From positions 1 through 33,535 of the forward strand of contig JALJEE010000344.1 in the NCBI GenBank assembly GCA_023231475.1: a DNA stretch of 33,535 nt, read 5' to 3'. The notes under the pieces were generated by a model, which saw nothing but the letters and a program-made list of their open reading frames with translations, searched no databases and was not told where the DNA came from. Origin of the DNA: Seison nebaliae (taxonomy: Eukaryota > Rotifera > Pararotatoria > Seisonacea > Seisonidae). A program made the position numbers and the translations under genes. Below, one piece after another: positions 20,451-30,730 of the stretch (its first letter is position 1; every line of letters starts with the position of its first letter).

Positions 20451-23433
20451 TCAATTAAATTGATATTCGATTCGATATTTAATTGAGAATACATATTCAT
20501 CATCTACTTTTTCTTTGATATAATCATTTGAATCAACTTTTGGAGATAATTGATTATTTTCATTAATCTCATAAGAATCCATCGACGAAATAATATTGAT
20601 TGTTTCTTTATTATTTTCAATTCTAAAAATATATTATCATTAATTTCAACGAAATTTTCAAATAAAACAAACATCATATCAAATTCACTTGAGTCGACAG
20701 ATATGACTGGTCTTCCCAAATTTTTATTGTCTAAAAATTTTGATGAGTTTTTGAAATAAACCTAAAACGATGAATTTAATGAAAAATTTGTAATAATTTC
20801 TTAATATTAACCTGATCATTTGGTAATAATTGTAATTGATGAATAAAGAATGGAGGGATAGAATTATTATAATTCTCGTTTGTATTAAACTGAAATGAAG
20901 AGGAAAATTTAATGAGTATAAAAATAAATAGAAAAAGAATTAACATTTATATAATAATTGATAATGAAAGAATTTGATTGATTTGAAGTAAAATCAATAA
21001 TCGATTGGATATTCTCTGGCCAAAAATCATAACGACAATTTTCTGATTTTTTTATTTGATAATAAAAGGCGTTGCTACTTTTACTTTCACCTTTCTTCCA
21101 TTCCTAAAAAAATGATCAGTATGATTATTTCTCAACACACCGATCGACACTAACATTCAATGACGCACATTGTGAAACTGACGAAATAAATTTGAATTCT
21201 CCTGTAAGAAATAAGAATTAAATTCCAAGAGATTAATTTCAAATAAAATCATTTAACGATTAATAATTTGACTTGTGTTTGTTGATTTGATGGATTTGAT
21301 TGACAGAGATCGATGATCGAATAGTTGAATATGAAAATTTGGTATGGAGAATAACAAGGAATCTTTCTGATGTGAATTAACTGTAGAATAATGATAATTG
21401 TCCTGGAGATGAATATGAGAAAAATACGAATAATTTCCAATTCAAACTTTGAGATGAGAAAATTTCGGATTGTTCGTCGTTGTATAATGGAAAGGAAATG
21501 GACTTCTTTCGTTCGTGTGATGATCGTCGAACACCATCAATTTAACTACGTAGAGACATAGAAATATTCCAGCTAACAAAGCGAAAAAGATCATTCCACA
21601 CAAATAAATGGAACGGAGCGGTAAACGATGAAAAATAAATTCAGGTGAAAATGAATTCGTATTCCTCAATTCATTATCTTCTAAAATTTGTAATTGATCC
21701 ACAACTTTTCCATCATTAACATCTTCCGCTTTCACATCATTATGAATTGATGATTGTTCTTTCTTTTCTTCATTATTATTGTTGTTGTTGTTGTTGTTAT
21801 TGTCAATGGAATTGTGTTGAAATATTTCATTGATATCTTTCTGAATCATATCAGGATTCTTTCCACTCAATTCATTCAACGAGACGATGGAACGAGCGAA
21901 TTCCTGACGATTAGGAAAATCGTTTGCTGAAACGATAATTTGTGATTCTGCGATTTTCTTATTTTTTGATTGAAGTAAATCTTCATGACCGATAAGATCG
22001 TTCAATTGTTTTTGGATATTCGTCAAATCGTTCTCGTTTTTCTCGTGAGACAATTGTTGATACTCTTTCCCATTGAAGATTTGTGAGTATTGCTCGTCTT
22101 CGATGATGAGTTTGTTTTGTCTCTGGAAGAATAGTTTATTCTTATTCGTCTGGAAATTGGATGAGGTGTCTTGGATGGATGTGATGGATTCGTCGGAGGT
22201 AGTGATCATTTGTGTGGTGATGGTGGTGGGATGGTTAATGGAAGAATTCTCGTCAGATAAATTCTCTTGATCCAAGTGGGATAATTTGGTAGCAGGTAAT
22301 TCGATATCTTGTTCCTTCATTTCACTACTGTTCATTGTTTTCATGGAAAAATAATCGACATTACTCGATCCATGGTTGGATGATTTGTGAGAGATGAGAT
22401 TTGAATCTGTTGATAAGATAATTGAAGATGAAACAACACCATTTGTATTGAAAGAGGAAGTGAGAGAGTGTCGGCGATATCGTTTCCATTTCGAACATTT
22501 CGAACGGCGGAAATTATTTATGATTAATTGATGATTTCTTTCTTGTTGATTATGAATATTTGAATGGATTTCACTATTATTAATAGAATTCGGATTGTTC
22601 ACATATCTGTTTCTCATCTGATTGAACGAGGTACGATGACGGCGACGACATCTTGGATATCGACTAACATTCATCGAATGATGACACGATCCATTAATGT
22701 TGGTTGGGAATGATGATGATAAACAGATATCCATCGATCGATAATAATAAGGAACGGATTCGGATGACGACGTATAATATGCCTCATCCGAATACATCTC
22801 ACCATCAGGTACCGTTAGTGACGATGAAATGGAAGATATATAAGAATGTGATCGTTTCCTACTCTTCCCAATCTCATCCATTTGATTCTTACCTTTATCT
22901 ATATCATCTTTCTTCTCAGAATCGTTATCACACAATTTCATTGCTAATTTCTTATAGAAGAAATTCGTCTCCGAATTCTCCATTTTTATTTCGTCGATAT
23001 TCATATTTGTATTGAGAAATGATGTCATTCTTACTGGATCCTCCAAATCGTCAATTTCCGTTTCTGACAAAGTTGCGTCTGGTAAATTGATTGTCATGTT
23101 ATTCGTCTTTCTTTCTTCCATCGGAATCAATTTGATACGACGACCACTTTGACGTAATTTGGCGGAGAAGCGTTTGAATTGTTTGCCAGTCATTCTAGTG
23201 GAGGATCGTTTCAAATAATCATCATGAATCGAAGTGAAAGATGTTGTATCGAAATTCTCTTGACAACCCACAATGATAATTTCTTCTTCATCATCAAATA
23301 TATCTGAAGTATTCTCATCAATGAAATGGATGGACGATCGATCTCGATATGTTTGATCAACACCATTATCATCTCTTATTTGCATATCATTAAATTTCCC
23401 ATAAACGAATATAGGACTATTCTTCGTACACAT
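20451..23433 (-). CDS. Large single-pass (type II-like) membrane protein with disordered N-terminus and unrecognised C-terminal domain
   Basis: Seven exons, complement of 21448-23433, 21258-21402, 21155-21201, 20945-21103, 20812-20889, 20673-20761, 20451-20622; 891 residues. The first exon alone (662 codons) encodes a low-complexity, Ser/Asn/Asp-rich region with a run of about ten Asn near residue 545, a basic patch (MTGKQFKRFSAKLRQSGRR) and a membrane span SIYLCGMIFFALLAGIFLCL at about 608-630. The later six short exons give a roughly 230-residue domain with paired aromatic and hydrophobic strands, few Cys (QCASLN, ENCRYDFWP) and four N-glycosylation sequons (NTS, NQS, NNS, NSS), which argues that it is outside the cytosol. 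There is no N-terminal signal peptide, so N-in/C-out topology is expected. I do not recognise the family. Confidence 0.72.
21770..21803 (-). repeat. AAC/AAT trinucleotide repeat encoding poly-Asn
   Basis: On the plus strand ATT/GTT triplets repeat about ten times. They lie in frame inside the disordered part of the membrane protein gene and encode a run of Asn, so length variation here would be tolerated. Confidence 0.85.
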
Positions 23434-25675
23434 TTTTCTTTCAATACATTCGACGTGGCTCTTAAAATAGATTCTTTATTAGATTATCTGCACCATCAAA
23501 TGAAATGTATAAAAAATGGAGAATAATATTATGAAATATTTCAACGGGAGAAAAACCATCAGAAAAAAGAATGAGTTAAAATAAACATTAATGAAATTCC
23601 TCAATTTTCTATCTACTTGTCGAATAAAAGAATTATTGATAAGAGAATATTAAACTAAAAAGAAAGTGTAGTGCCATAAAATGGTCGTTTCGTCTTGAGT
23701 CTATCACAATGTACATTGGTGGGAATAAGATAAATGTTTTTCATCGACAGACAAATTTCAATTTATACCTATCAATTATTCATCTTCTTTTATTGAATCG
23801 ATGGAAGTAAATAAAGAAATTCTTTTATTGATATTACATTGACATGGAATAATTTATTACACACGTCAATGGAGTGGCGTGCTTTAAGATGATAAGCAAA
23901 CAAGAATTTTCTTTATTAATAATGACCATCGGTCATCTTCAAACTATAATTTTCTTCTTTGGTTACCTTATTCCGAAGGCATTCATCCAACATCGAACAC
24001 CATTCAACTTTCCGTGAAATTTGAATAAATAATTTCTCGACTAATTTTCAGAAGCAGAATAACCGCCAACACCATTAATAGAATGAGAAACAATAGAAAT
24101 TGAACGTAAATTGAGTATGCCACATACTTTCCATAATGTATCCTTTTGATGGTTTGTATGCATGGTGTTAAAAGAGGAAAACCTTCAGTTCTCTATCATC
24201 AACTCAAAGAATAATGTACTTGACCAATTGAGGAATTCTTGCAAATATCGCTTCAGGAAATGACGAGTGAGAGAATTAATTGAAGTTTTCTTCTTAAAAG
24301 AAATTTCATATTTCTTATCTCGACAATATCCCAACTAATATATATTGTTTGTCATCAATTCAGCGATTGTAAACAAAAAAACTCAAAATTTTTGTATCAA
24401 CTTTCCGTCAATACGGTGACAGTTGAACAAACAGTTGGTGCATCCACATCGAATCACAGTGCGATATTTTCGATGAGTACCAATAATTATTATCATCATT
24501 TCTCTGATTAAATCACTTCAACTGGAAACATCAGAAATAATTAACAGTTTCCATTCCTACGCCATTGGCAATTCATAAAGAAAGAGAGATTAGATAAACG
24601 AATTTGTTGGGAAGTTGAGAATGAGGAAATTCCTAAGAGGGAATAGTGCGTTTAGAACGATGTACATGTCATGCAAATGAATTGAATTTATTGCGTTGTA
24701 CGTGTGATAGTAAATTAGAAACTTCAGGTAAATTCTCAGCCTTTAATTTTATGCATTCTCAAAAAGAAAAAACAGTTTTTCCATTTTTTTTGGAAAAAGA
24801 GAAAAACTTCTCAATCCCAATAGAGATTGGAGAGTGCGGAAAGGAAAAAATTAACATGTGCGGAAATCACAAGTAGCTAATTGAAGTTTACGGAAGGGAA
24901 ATATAAGACAATGGTGCAAATACGAATTCGATAGTTTTTCTTTATTGGAAATTAGAGTGTCAAACTAATTCTCACATGTCTTATCCTCGCCAATCTATTT
25001 GAGAGTGCGTATTGGCCAACAACAAAGTTCAAGTGGTCGATAAGAAAAGATGAGTTGGATATATCGGAATTTACTTCACAAATCGAATTAGATGAATGAA
25101 AAAGATAAGAAAGTTTGATTGGTATTAGACTTACAATTATCTAATAGAAACAGCATGAATCTCTAAAGTTTGTTTAGTATGAATGATTTAGGAATGAGAA
25201 GTCTAATTGAAGTCGTCAGTCTAATAAAGTTGATTAACATTGATAGTAATAAAGAATGTAGGGAGAATTGTGAGAGTGAAGGAATGATTAATGGATGTTA
25301 TCACACTTAATGATGATAACTAATAATTCTGTCAGTGGCAACCGATTAAAGTTGAAATTATTAAGAGAATCTAACGAAAATATTTGAACATCGAACTGAT
25401 ATGATCCAAAGAACAATAGTTCATGTCCTGATCAGCTGCAACACAATAGAAGTGATCTCATTACTCGGATTATGTGGGAATGAGGTGGGTTGTGAAGTGT
25501 CAATAAAAACAAGAAAAAAGAATGATAAACAAGTGGAATTTATCTCGTGAATTTAAGATGATTTATGAACTTGCCTTATTACGTAAGTAAATGAGAAGTT
25601 GATCCTATTAAAATATCTAATGATAAGTAGAGGAATGATAATAATTGAATGAGATCCGATAAAGTTGACGTAAAT
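23434..25675. other. Gene-poor stretch upstream of the membrane protein gene
   Basis: No complete gene is visible on either strand. One plus-strand frame at 24646-24729 reads as a Cys-patterned segment (ERCTCHANELNLLRCTCDSK) ending at a GTAAAT donor, but its acceptor is weak and nothing joins to it. The left end should contain the promoter of the membrane protein gene. Confidence 0.4.
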
Positions 25676-25916
25676 TTAATGAGAAGAAGAAGAAGAAGTG
25701 GATGAAGTCGATTTCGGGATAAGAAATGGACGATGTACATCTTTAACTTTCATCCGGTCTAAATCATTCTTCGTCAGTCGACCATACTTCTCTAACGGCC
25801 AGTGAGAAGAAATGGCTTCCATTTTCCCTTTCGACTGATTAACTGTTTTTCTTCTGATATTCTTATCATCGTTCCTCTCTCCAAGTCGAAAGAAGTCAAA
25901 ATTTCTCGTGGTCTCT
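25676..25916 (-). CDS. Candidate terminal exon of an unidentified gene
   Basis: The minus strand is open from an acceptor (GAAACAG) at 25917 to a TAA at 25676-25678. It encodes a basic segment, then EAISSHWPLEKYGRLTKNDL, KVKDVHRPFLIPK and a Ser/Thr tail ending SSSSSH. Codon use (CGA, TCG, GAT) matches the verified genes, which favours real coding sequence. The exon begins in phase 2 and I could not find its upstream partner. Since acceptable introns around here are long, it may be an alternative 3' exon of the gene seen at 26587-28712, or a separate gene. No family recognised. Confidence 0.35.
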
Positions 25917-26586
25917 CTGTTTCGGATATGGTGATGAACAATGGTCAATAAACAATAATCATATAATATCATACTCCTCCATAATATTATGTGTGTGTGG
26001 AGATGGTTTTCGTTGAGTTTGTGATTTGGAGAGATAATAAATAAATTTATGTATGTACATAACGTTAGAGCAACTTTCTAATACCTAACAGTCGGTCTGC
26101 TGACAGGTCGTTTCTGACGGATTGAAAGTTCCTAATCCGTAAAAGTTTAAATGACTCGCCATCAACTACTTCCGTTTTCATTATCAGTTATGACATCTTA
26201 TGAGAAGATAGATTTCTTCTTGTCTTCTCCCCCTCCATACCTTTCCTTCCATCCATCCATCAGAACTGGGAAATTTATTTCTTTTGTCATTTGACTTTAA
26301 GTCGTTTGCAAAATATTTCGGAGACTATTCCTTCCTAATGCCAATTCCTCATCACCAATTGATGAAACTTAATAATTGGGAGAAGTAACAAGGAATTTCC
26401 TCGGGTTTCCCCGTTTCATCATTGTCAATTTGGCAAATTAAAAAATTAACAAAGAACTTCCATCCTCATTCACAAGAATGGAACGACAATGTTGATGAAG
26501 TGGAATGCTAAGAGAAATAATAATGATCGTTAAATTGGGACTGGATCGGACTGGATAGATAGTTGAGGGAAGATAATGATCTCCTT

Positions 26587-28712
26587 TTATTTGGACGTGA
26601 ATCGTGCTGATTCTTTGTAGGAAACGGTTGGTAGCGGAAGTTTCGACAATTTTAATGAACTTCTTTTCTTTTCATTTTCGATGTGAGATCCATTATTCCT
26701 TTCCATTCCCATCAACTTAACTATCTGGGAAGAAAAAGGAGAAATGAAGAAATTTCCATGAATAGAAACAGTTAATTTGTTAGAATGACTGATTTCTATT
26801 TTTTTTTCTTTTCGACTTGAATTATGATGAAGACGAAGAAGATACAGATTAAGATCGAATCCATAACAGAACGGATACATCTTCACTCAAGGATAACGGG
26901 TGAAAACAATTAGAAGAGGATCTAACGTTCGATGATGATTTTTTTTCTCCGATTTTCCGTTTACTCGTCTCACGCTATCACATCGAAGAGATATGAGAAG
27001 ATAAAGAAAGAAGGAGAAAGGAATGATTATGAACGAATGACTTTAGAAGAAAAGACTTGAAAAGATGACGAAGACTAGTAGGAATATTGCGGAGAAGGAC
27101 CATGAACATCATGATAACCAATGAATAAATGAGAATACATCAGATGATGGTAAGATGGTTCGACAATTTTTTTCGAAAATTGGATGTGACAAGGAAATGC
27201 CAATCTCAATGCTTCAATAAAATTTCCTCATTTACTTCCAAACAATTGATCAATTAATCGATTATCAAATTTTAATTAAAACACTTCACTCTACTTGTAG
27301 TTTGTTGTCGAATTGATGGATGAATGAATGAAAGAATGATGGGAACTTAACTTATCCATCTATCAGTTGAGGAGATCGTTCTTTATCTTCATTGTTCTTT
27401 CCTTTCTTCCTTCAATAACTCAATTCACGTTCGGATACTCATTCTGAACGCAATTGGAAATGAATGGCTATTTAATTGTGAAAAAAAAGGTTTTGTACAA
27501 TTTCTTTAAACAAACTCGAAATGAGGGAAAGGAAACAAAACGATTGTATTTGGTCAATAATAAAAAAACTGAGATAGGTTTTTGTCGAAGGGAAATGTCT
27601 TCCTTCTGATCATGAGAATGAAATGAATTTGAAAATTAGGAAACTTTCTTAAATAAATTTTGGGGAACTTCTAATTTAGTTGAATGGGAAAAATGGTTCT
27701 TTTTCCTTCTTTTCAGATTGTTAATGATTTGTTACTTTGATTCATCGGTTTACCGATGAACCCGGAGATGTTAATGAAGAGGAATGAAAGACAGTGGTAA
27801 TTCTTAACATACAATCTTCCGTCATAACTCGTCATCTGAACGATAATGGAAGGGAAGTATCACTGTTGTGATTAGTGGGAGATGTTTAGAAGGGAAAACG
27901 TCTGTTGATGAACGAAAGGTCGAATTACCTTAATTTCCGTTCGAATCGCTCTACAATTCCATTCAATAACATTTCCAAGAGGAGAATGGAGATTGATAAG
28001 TTATCATAACTAAAATGTTTTCATTAAGGATTTATCTAATAATAAACGGGAGAAGTTCCAGAAGAAAAAGAAAAATGGTTTGTCCACAATTTTCATCAGC
28101 TGATAATAAATTAAATTAATAGTAAATGGGAAAATTAAATCAATAGTGTGATTTCAAGTTTTTTTCAAACTTCTTTTTGAAAGAAAATAGAAATTATGTG
28201 AACTACCGCATATGGAGTTGGGAGAGAATTAATTGTCTGATTGTTATTTTAGAAGAATTTGACGGTGTAATATGGACGATTATTTCGTAAAGGAGAGGAA
28301 GGAAATTTTAAAGAATTCTATTTCATATTTTCCGATATTTGTACGAGTGTTCCCAAAATCGTGTGGAAACGAGTCATTGTCGCGTTAATTCTAGTGGCAA
28401 CCTCCATTGATTCCTTCACAACCATCACCATTATCATCATCAATAGATATTATTGAGGATTGAATGAGAGAATAATTATTGAAATTAAATAGTTGATTAT
28501 TGATATATGAATGAATGAATGATGTAAGACAAACGATAAACATTGGGAGAGAAAGAAGAAAAGAATATTTTAGAGAAAAGAAAGAAGACAACAACTTTCA
28601 TTTGTTCTCTTACCTCCGATAATTGTTGATTCATTTGTGCGTAATGTTTCATTGTAAATTTATGGAAGAAATCGGATGGAGATGAATGCACCCGATAATT
28701 CATTCGTGTCAT
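26587..28712 (-). CDS. Unidentified gene, two exons joined by a 1.9 kb intron (partial)
   Basis: Exon 28614-28719 (open from an acceptor TTTATCCAG; first ATG at 28712) ends at a canonical donor GAG|GTAAGA in phase 0. Exon 26587-26724 starts after TTTCTTCCCAG in phase 0 and ends in TAA. Joined, they read smoothly through the junction: HYAQMNQQLSE then IVKLMGMERNNG, a helix that could form a coiled coil, followed by a basic Ser/Lys tail. From the ATG this is 78 residues, but the upstream exon is open back to its acceptor, so more N-terminal sequence is likely. Intron length and donor type differ sharply from all neighbouring genes. Function unknown. Confidence 0.4.
27075..27227 (-). other. Possible alternative terminal exon
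   Basis: A 50-codon open stretch ending in TAG encodes EALRLAFPCHIQFSKK and a His/Tyr-rich end, EPSYHHLMYSHLFIGYHDVH. It lies inside the 1.9 kb intron of the preceding entry on the same strand. No good acceptor is visible just upstream, so it may be chance. Confidence 0.2.
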
Positions 28713-28791
28713 TGATGATCTGGATAAATTTAGTTAACGTGTCAGACAATAAAATTATTCAATTAAAACAATCCTCTTTCTCACATATGAT

Positions 28792-28827
28792 TCTCTCTCT
28801 CACACACACACACACCCACACACACAA
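28792..28827. repeat. CT/CA dinucleotide microsatellite
   Basis: A (CT)4 tract is followed by an interrupted (CA)n tract on the plus strand, in apparently intronic or intergenic DNA just upstream of the exon that begins at 28719 on the minus strand. Confidence 0.85.
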
Positions 28828-28993
28828 TGATTCAATAGAATCCAAAGATTCCAATATCATTTCTTTTAACAGATTTCTATTTATTTTTTATTCCATTCCT
28901 AATTATTCAAACGAAGAACTAACGTTCCAATATATATCGCTGCATTCGTCTTCTTACATTCATTCCAATACATTATTTCCATATTCTTCTCAC

Positions 28994-29171
28994 CATCAAC
29001 AAAATTCTTCCCATCGTCCTCAATTCCACCCGTTGGTGAAACGGGGGACATTATCGGAGAACTTATCATCGATAATCGATTATCCAACGGTTCCACAATC
29101 ATTCTTTCATCTTCATCTGAAGACGATTCGGAACCTTCTCCTCGACTCACCGAATGTGACATTTCCAACAT
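28994..29171 (-). CDS. Acidic Ser-rich candidate exon of an unidentified gene
   Basis: Starting at an ATG (29171) shortly after an acceptor-like ATTAG, the frame runs 59 codons to a GTGAGA donor at 28993 in phase 1. It encodes SRGEGSESSSDEDERM, then DNRLSMISSPIMSPVSPTGG: a casein-kinase-type acidic patch and SP/TP sites, typical of a regulatory disordered region. An upstream GTAAGA at about 29233 could end a 5' UTR exon. The phase does not match the next exon downstream (which needs phase 2), so either another exon lies between or these are alternative first exons. Gene identity unknown. Confidence 0.4.
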
Positions 29172-29604
29172 TTCCTCTAATTATTAATATTATTATTAAA
29201 TTACATTTATTTAATTCATCTTTCTACGATTCTCTTACGACGAGGTCAAAGTTTATTTTCTTTTGATACTACTTTTGAAAAATATTTGAACGAAGAAATT
29301 GTGAAAAATAAAAATTTCTTTTTGAAAAGTAAATTCTGAACAATTTTAATAGTTTTTTTTTATCGAATATTAGTGTGAGTGATGTGGTATTCGTTTTCGT
29401 TATTCGTTTCCGTCATCTCGATGAATTGTGTGGAGAGAGAATTAAATTGAGAAAATGAATAAATTAATCGAAGAGATTATTGGACAGAATAGTATCGGAA
29501 TATTAGAGTGTATTTGATCGCCACAATATTCCCACAAAGTCTTTTTTCATCGTTAATTCGCGTTATATAATTAAATAAAGAAATAAGTATGAAAATTCAA
29601 TTCA

Positions 29605-30108
29605 TCAATCGCCCAATGTTTTCCGTACGTGTTTTCTCGCTATCTCCTTGAAACGTTTCACGTCACTCCTCCACAATTTCGCTGCGTCGACATTAGCTGG
29701 ACTCTCGTCATTCGGTTCGGCCAACATACTCACCACACTCAACAGAATCTTCTCCACAGTCTGGACGGGTGACCATCTTTCTGACGACGATTCATATCCG
29801 GTGGGATCATCTCCTGGTGAATGCAATATCGAAATGCACACACGTCCATCTGAATAAATATTTGGATGGAATATTTCTGAGATGAATCTCATGGTAGGTG
29901 GACTTAATGGATAATCTTCAGGGAAGCTGATTCTTGTATCGAAAATTCCGTCTTCAAAACACGTCTCTAATGGACCAGTAATCATTGCTTGCCATTCGAA
30001 ATAATTATCTTCAGTCATCGGTCCTGCATAAATGCCATCAGGTGGATTCTCTTTCAATTGACGATATTCTGTCATTAATCGACGGACGGCGACTGCTCTG
30101 GTTCCCAT
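29605..30108 (-). CDS. UBE2G2: Ubiquitin-conjugating enzyme E2 G2 (Ubc7 type)
   Basis: A single-exon, 167-residue E2 enzyme. UBE2G2/Ubc7 transfers ubiquitin from E1 to substrates with ER-associated degradation ligases such as gp78 and HRD1 at the cytosolic face of the ER. The catalytic-site region reads HPNIYSDGRVCISILH with active Cys91 and the HPN triad at 81-83. The class-defining acidic loop HSPGDDPTGYESSSERWSP follows immediately, and the C-terminal helices contain VVSMLAEPNDESPANVDA. Length and sequence follow human UBE2G2 (165 residues) almost throughout, with two extra N-terminal residues. It is the best-conserved gene in the window and the only one besides PMT without introns. Confidence 0.97.
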   Translation of the reverse strand: MGTRAVAVRRLMTEYRQLKENPPDGIYAGPMTEDNYFEWQAMITGPLETCFEDGIFDTRISFPEDYPLSPPTMRFISEIFHPNIYSDGRVCISILHSPGDDPTGYESSSERWSPVQTVEKILLSVVSMLAEPNDESPANVDAAKLWRSDVKRFKEIARKHVRKTLGD

Positions 30109-30730
30109 GACTTCTAATTATTCAATTTCTTCAATTCCACTAGAATTGATGTCAGGTCTTGTAAAGTAGCGGTATAAACAGATCTAGATGGATTGTTTTT
30201 CAAAAAAAATTAAAATGAAAATTAAAAAAAAATCGTCTTTGTGACTGAGAAGGGTAGGGAGAAAGAAACGTGTGGATTAAAAGGAATATGTAGTTTCTTT
30301 TCAATTTCAAGTTAGAATTTGAACTAGCGAAAAAAAAGGAAAGAAGGTGAAAAAGAAAGAACTCTATTAATTTGCCTCTTCCATTTTTCCTTTTAATTTT
30401 TCTCAAACTTCAACTATCTCAAAGTTGGCATGATCAGAGACCGTGTCCAATTAGAAACGGGAAGCTTTCCTTCTGATTCATTCCTCTTATTTTCCCCTCG
30501 ACCACATATCAATTCCTTCTCGAATTTCCTGTTTATTGGAAAGGCAAAAAAGTATTGTGAAAGTTCGTCCTCACGTGTTTTCGTGTGAAAAACGAAATAA
30601 TTCCACGAAATAAATGATGAAATTCAAAAAACATGTTAAGTAATAATAAATTTGTCATTGCAATATTCGACATTTCTTTCCTTCCCAATAATTCAAATTA
30701 ATTTTCATAAGTGAAAGTTCTTTCTCTTTT
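30109..30730. other. Intergenic region upstream of UBE2G2
   Basis: AT-rich with several A/T homopolymers and no supportable ORF. It should hold the UBE2G2 promoter on its left and the 3' flank of the coiled-coil gene on its right. A symmetric CTCACGTGTTTTCGTGTGAAAAACG patch near 30571-30594 includes an E-box CACGTG. Confidence 0.45.

Noticed and set aside
22704-23015. 103-codon plus-strand ORF
   Set aside because: Entirely antisense to the first exon of the membrane protein, which has the better codon use and a consistent multi-exon continuation.
24646-24876. Cys-patterned plus-strand frame
   Set aside because: The CTC/CTC Cys spacing is suggestive of a receptor ectodomain exon and a GTAAAT donor follows, but the acceptor is poor and no partner exon was found.
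26100-26150. Short inverted repeat CGGATT/AATCCG
   Set aside because: Only 6 bp with a 10-nt loop; expected by chance in this much sequence.
28391-28594. 67-codon minus-strand frame ending in an Asp/Gly-rich tail
   Set aside because: No acceptor at its start and its first half is pyrimidine-rich intron-like sequence.
28676-29266. 196-codon plus-strand ORF
   Set aside because: It runs across the CA microsatellite and antisense to the acidic Ser-rich exon; composition is low-complexity Ser/His/Thr with no domain, so it looks like a shadow.
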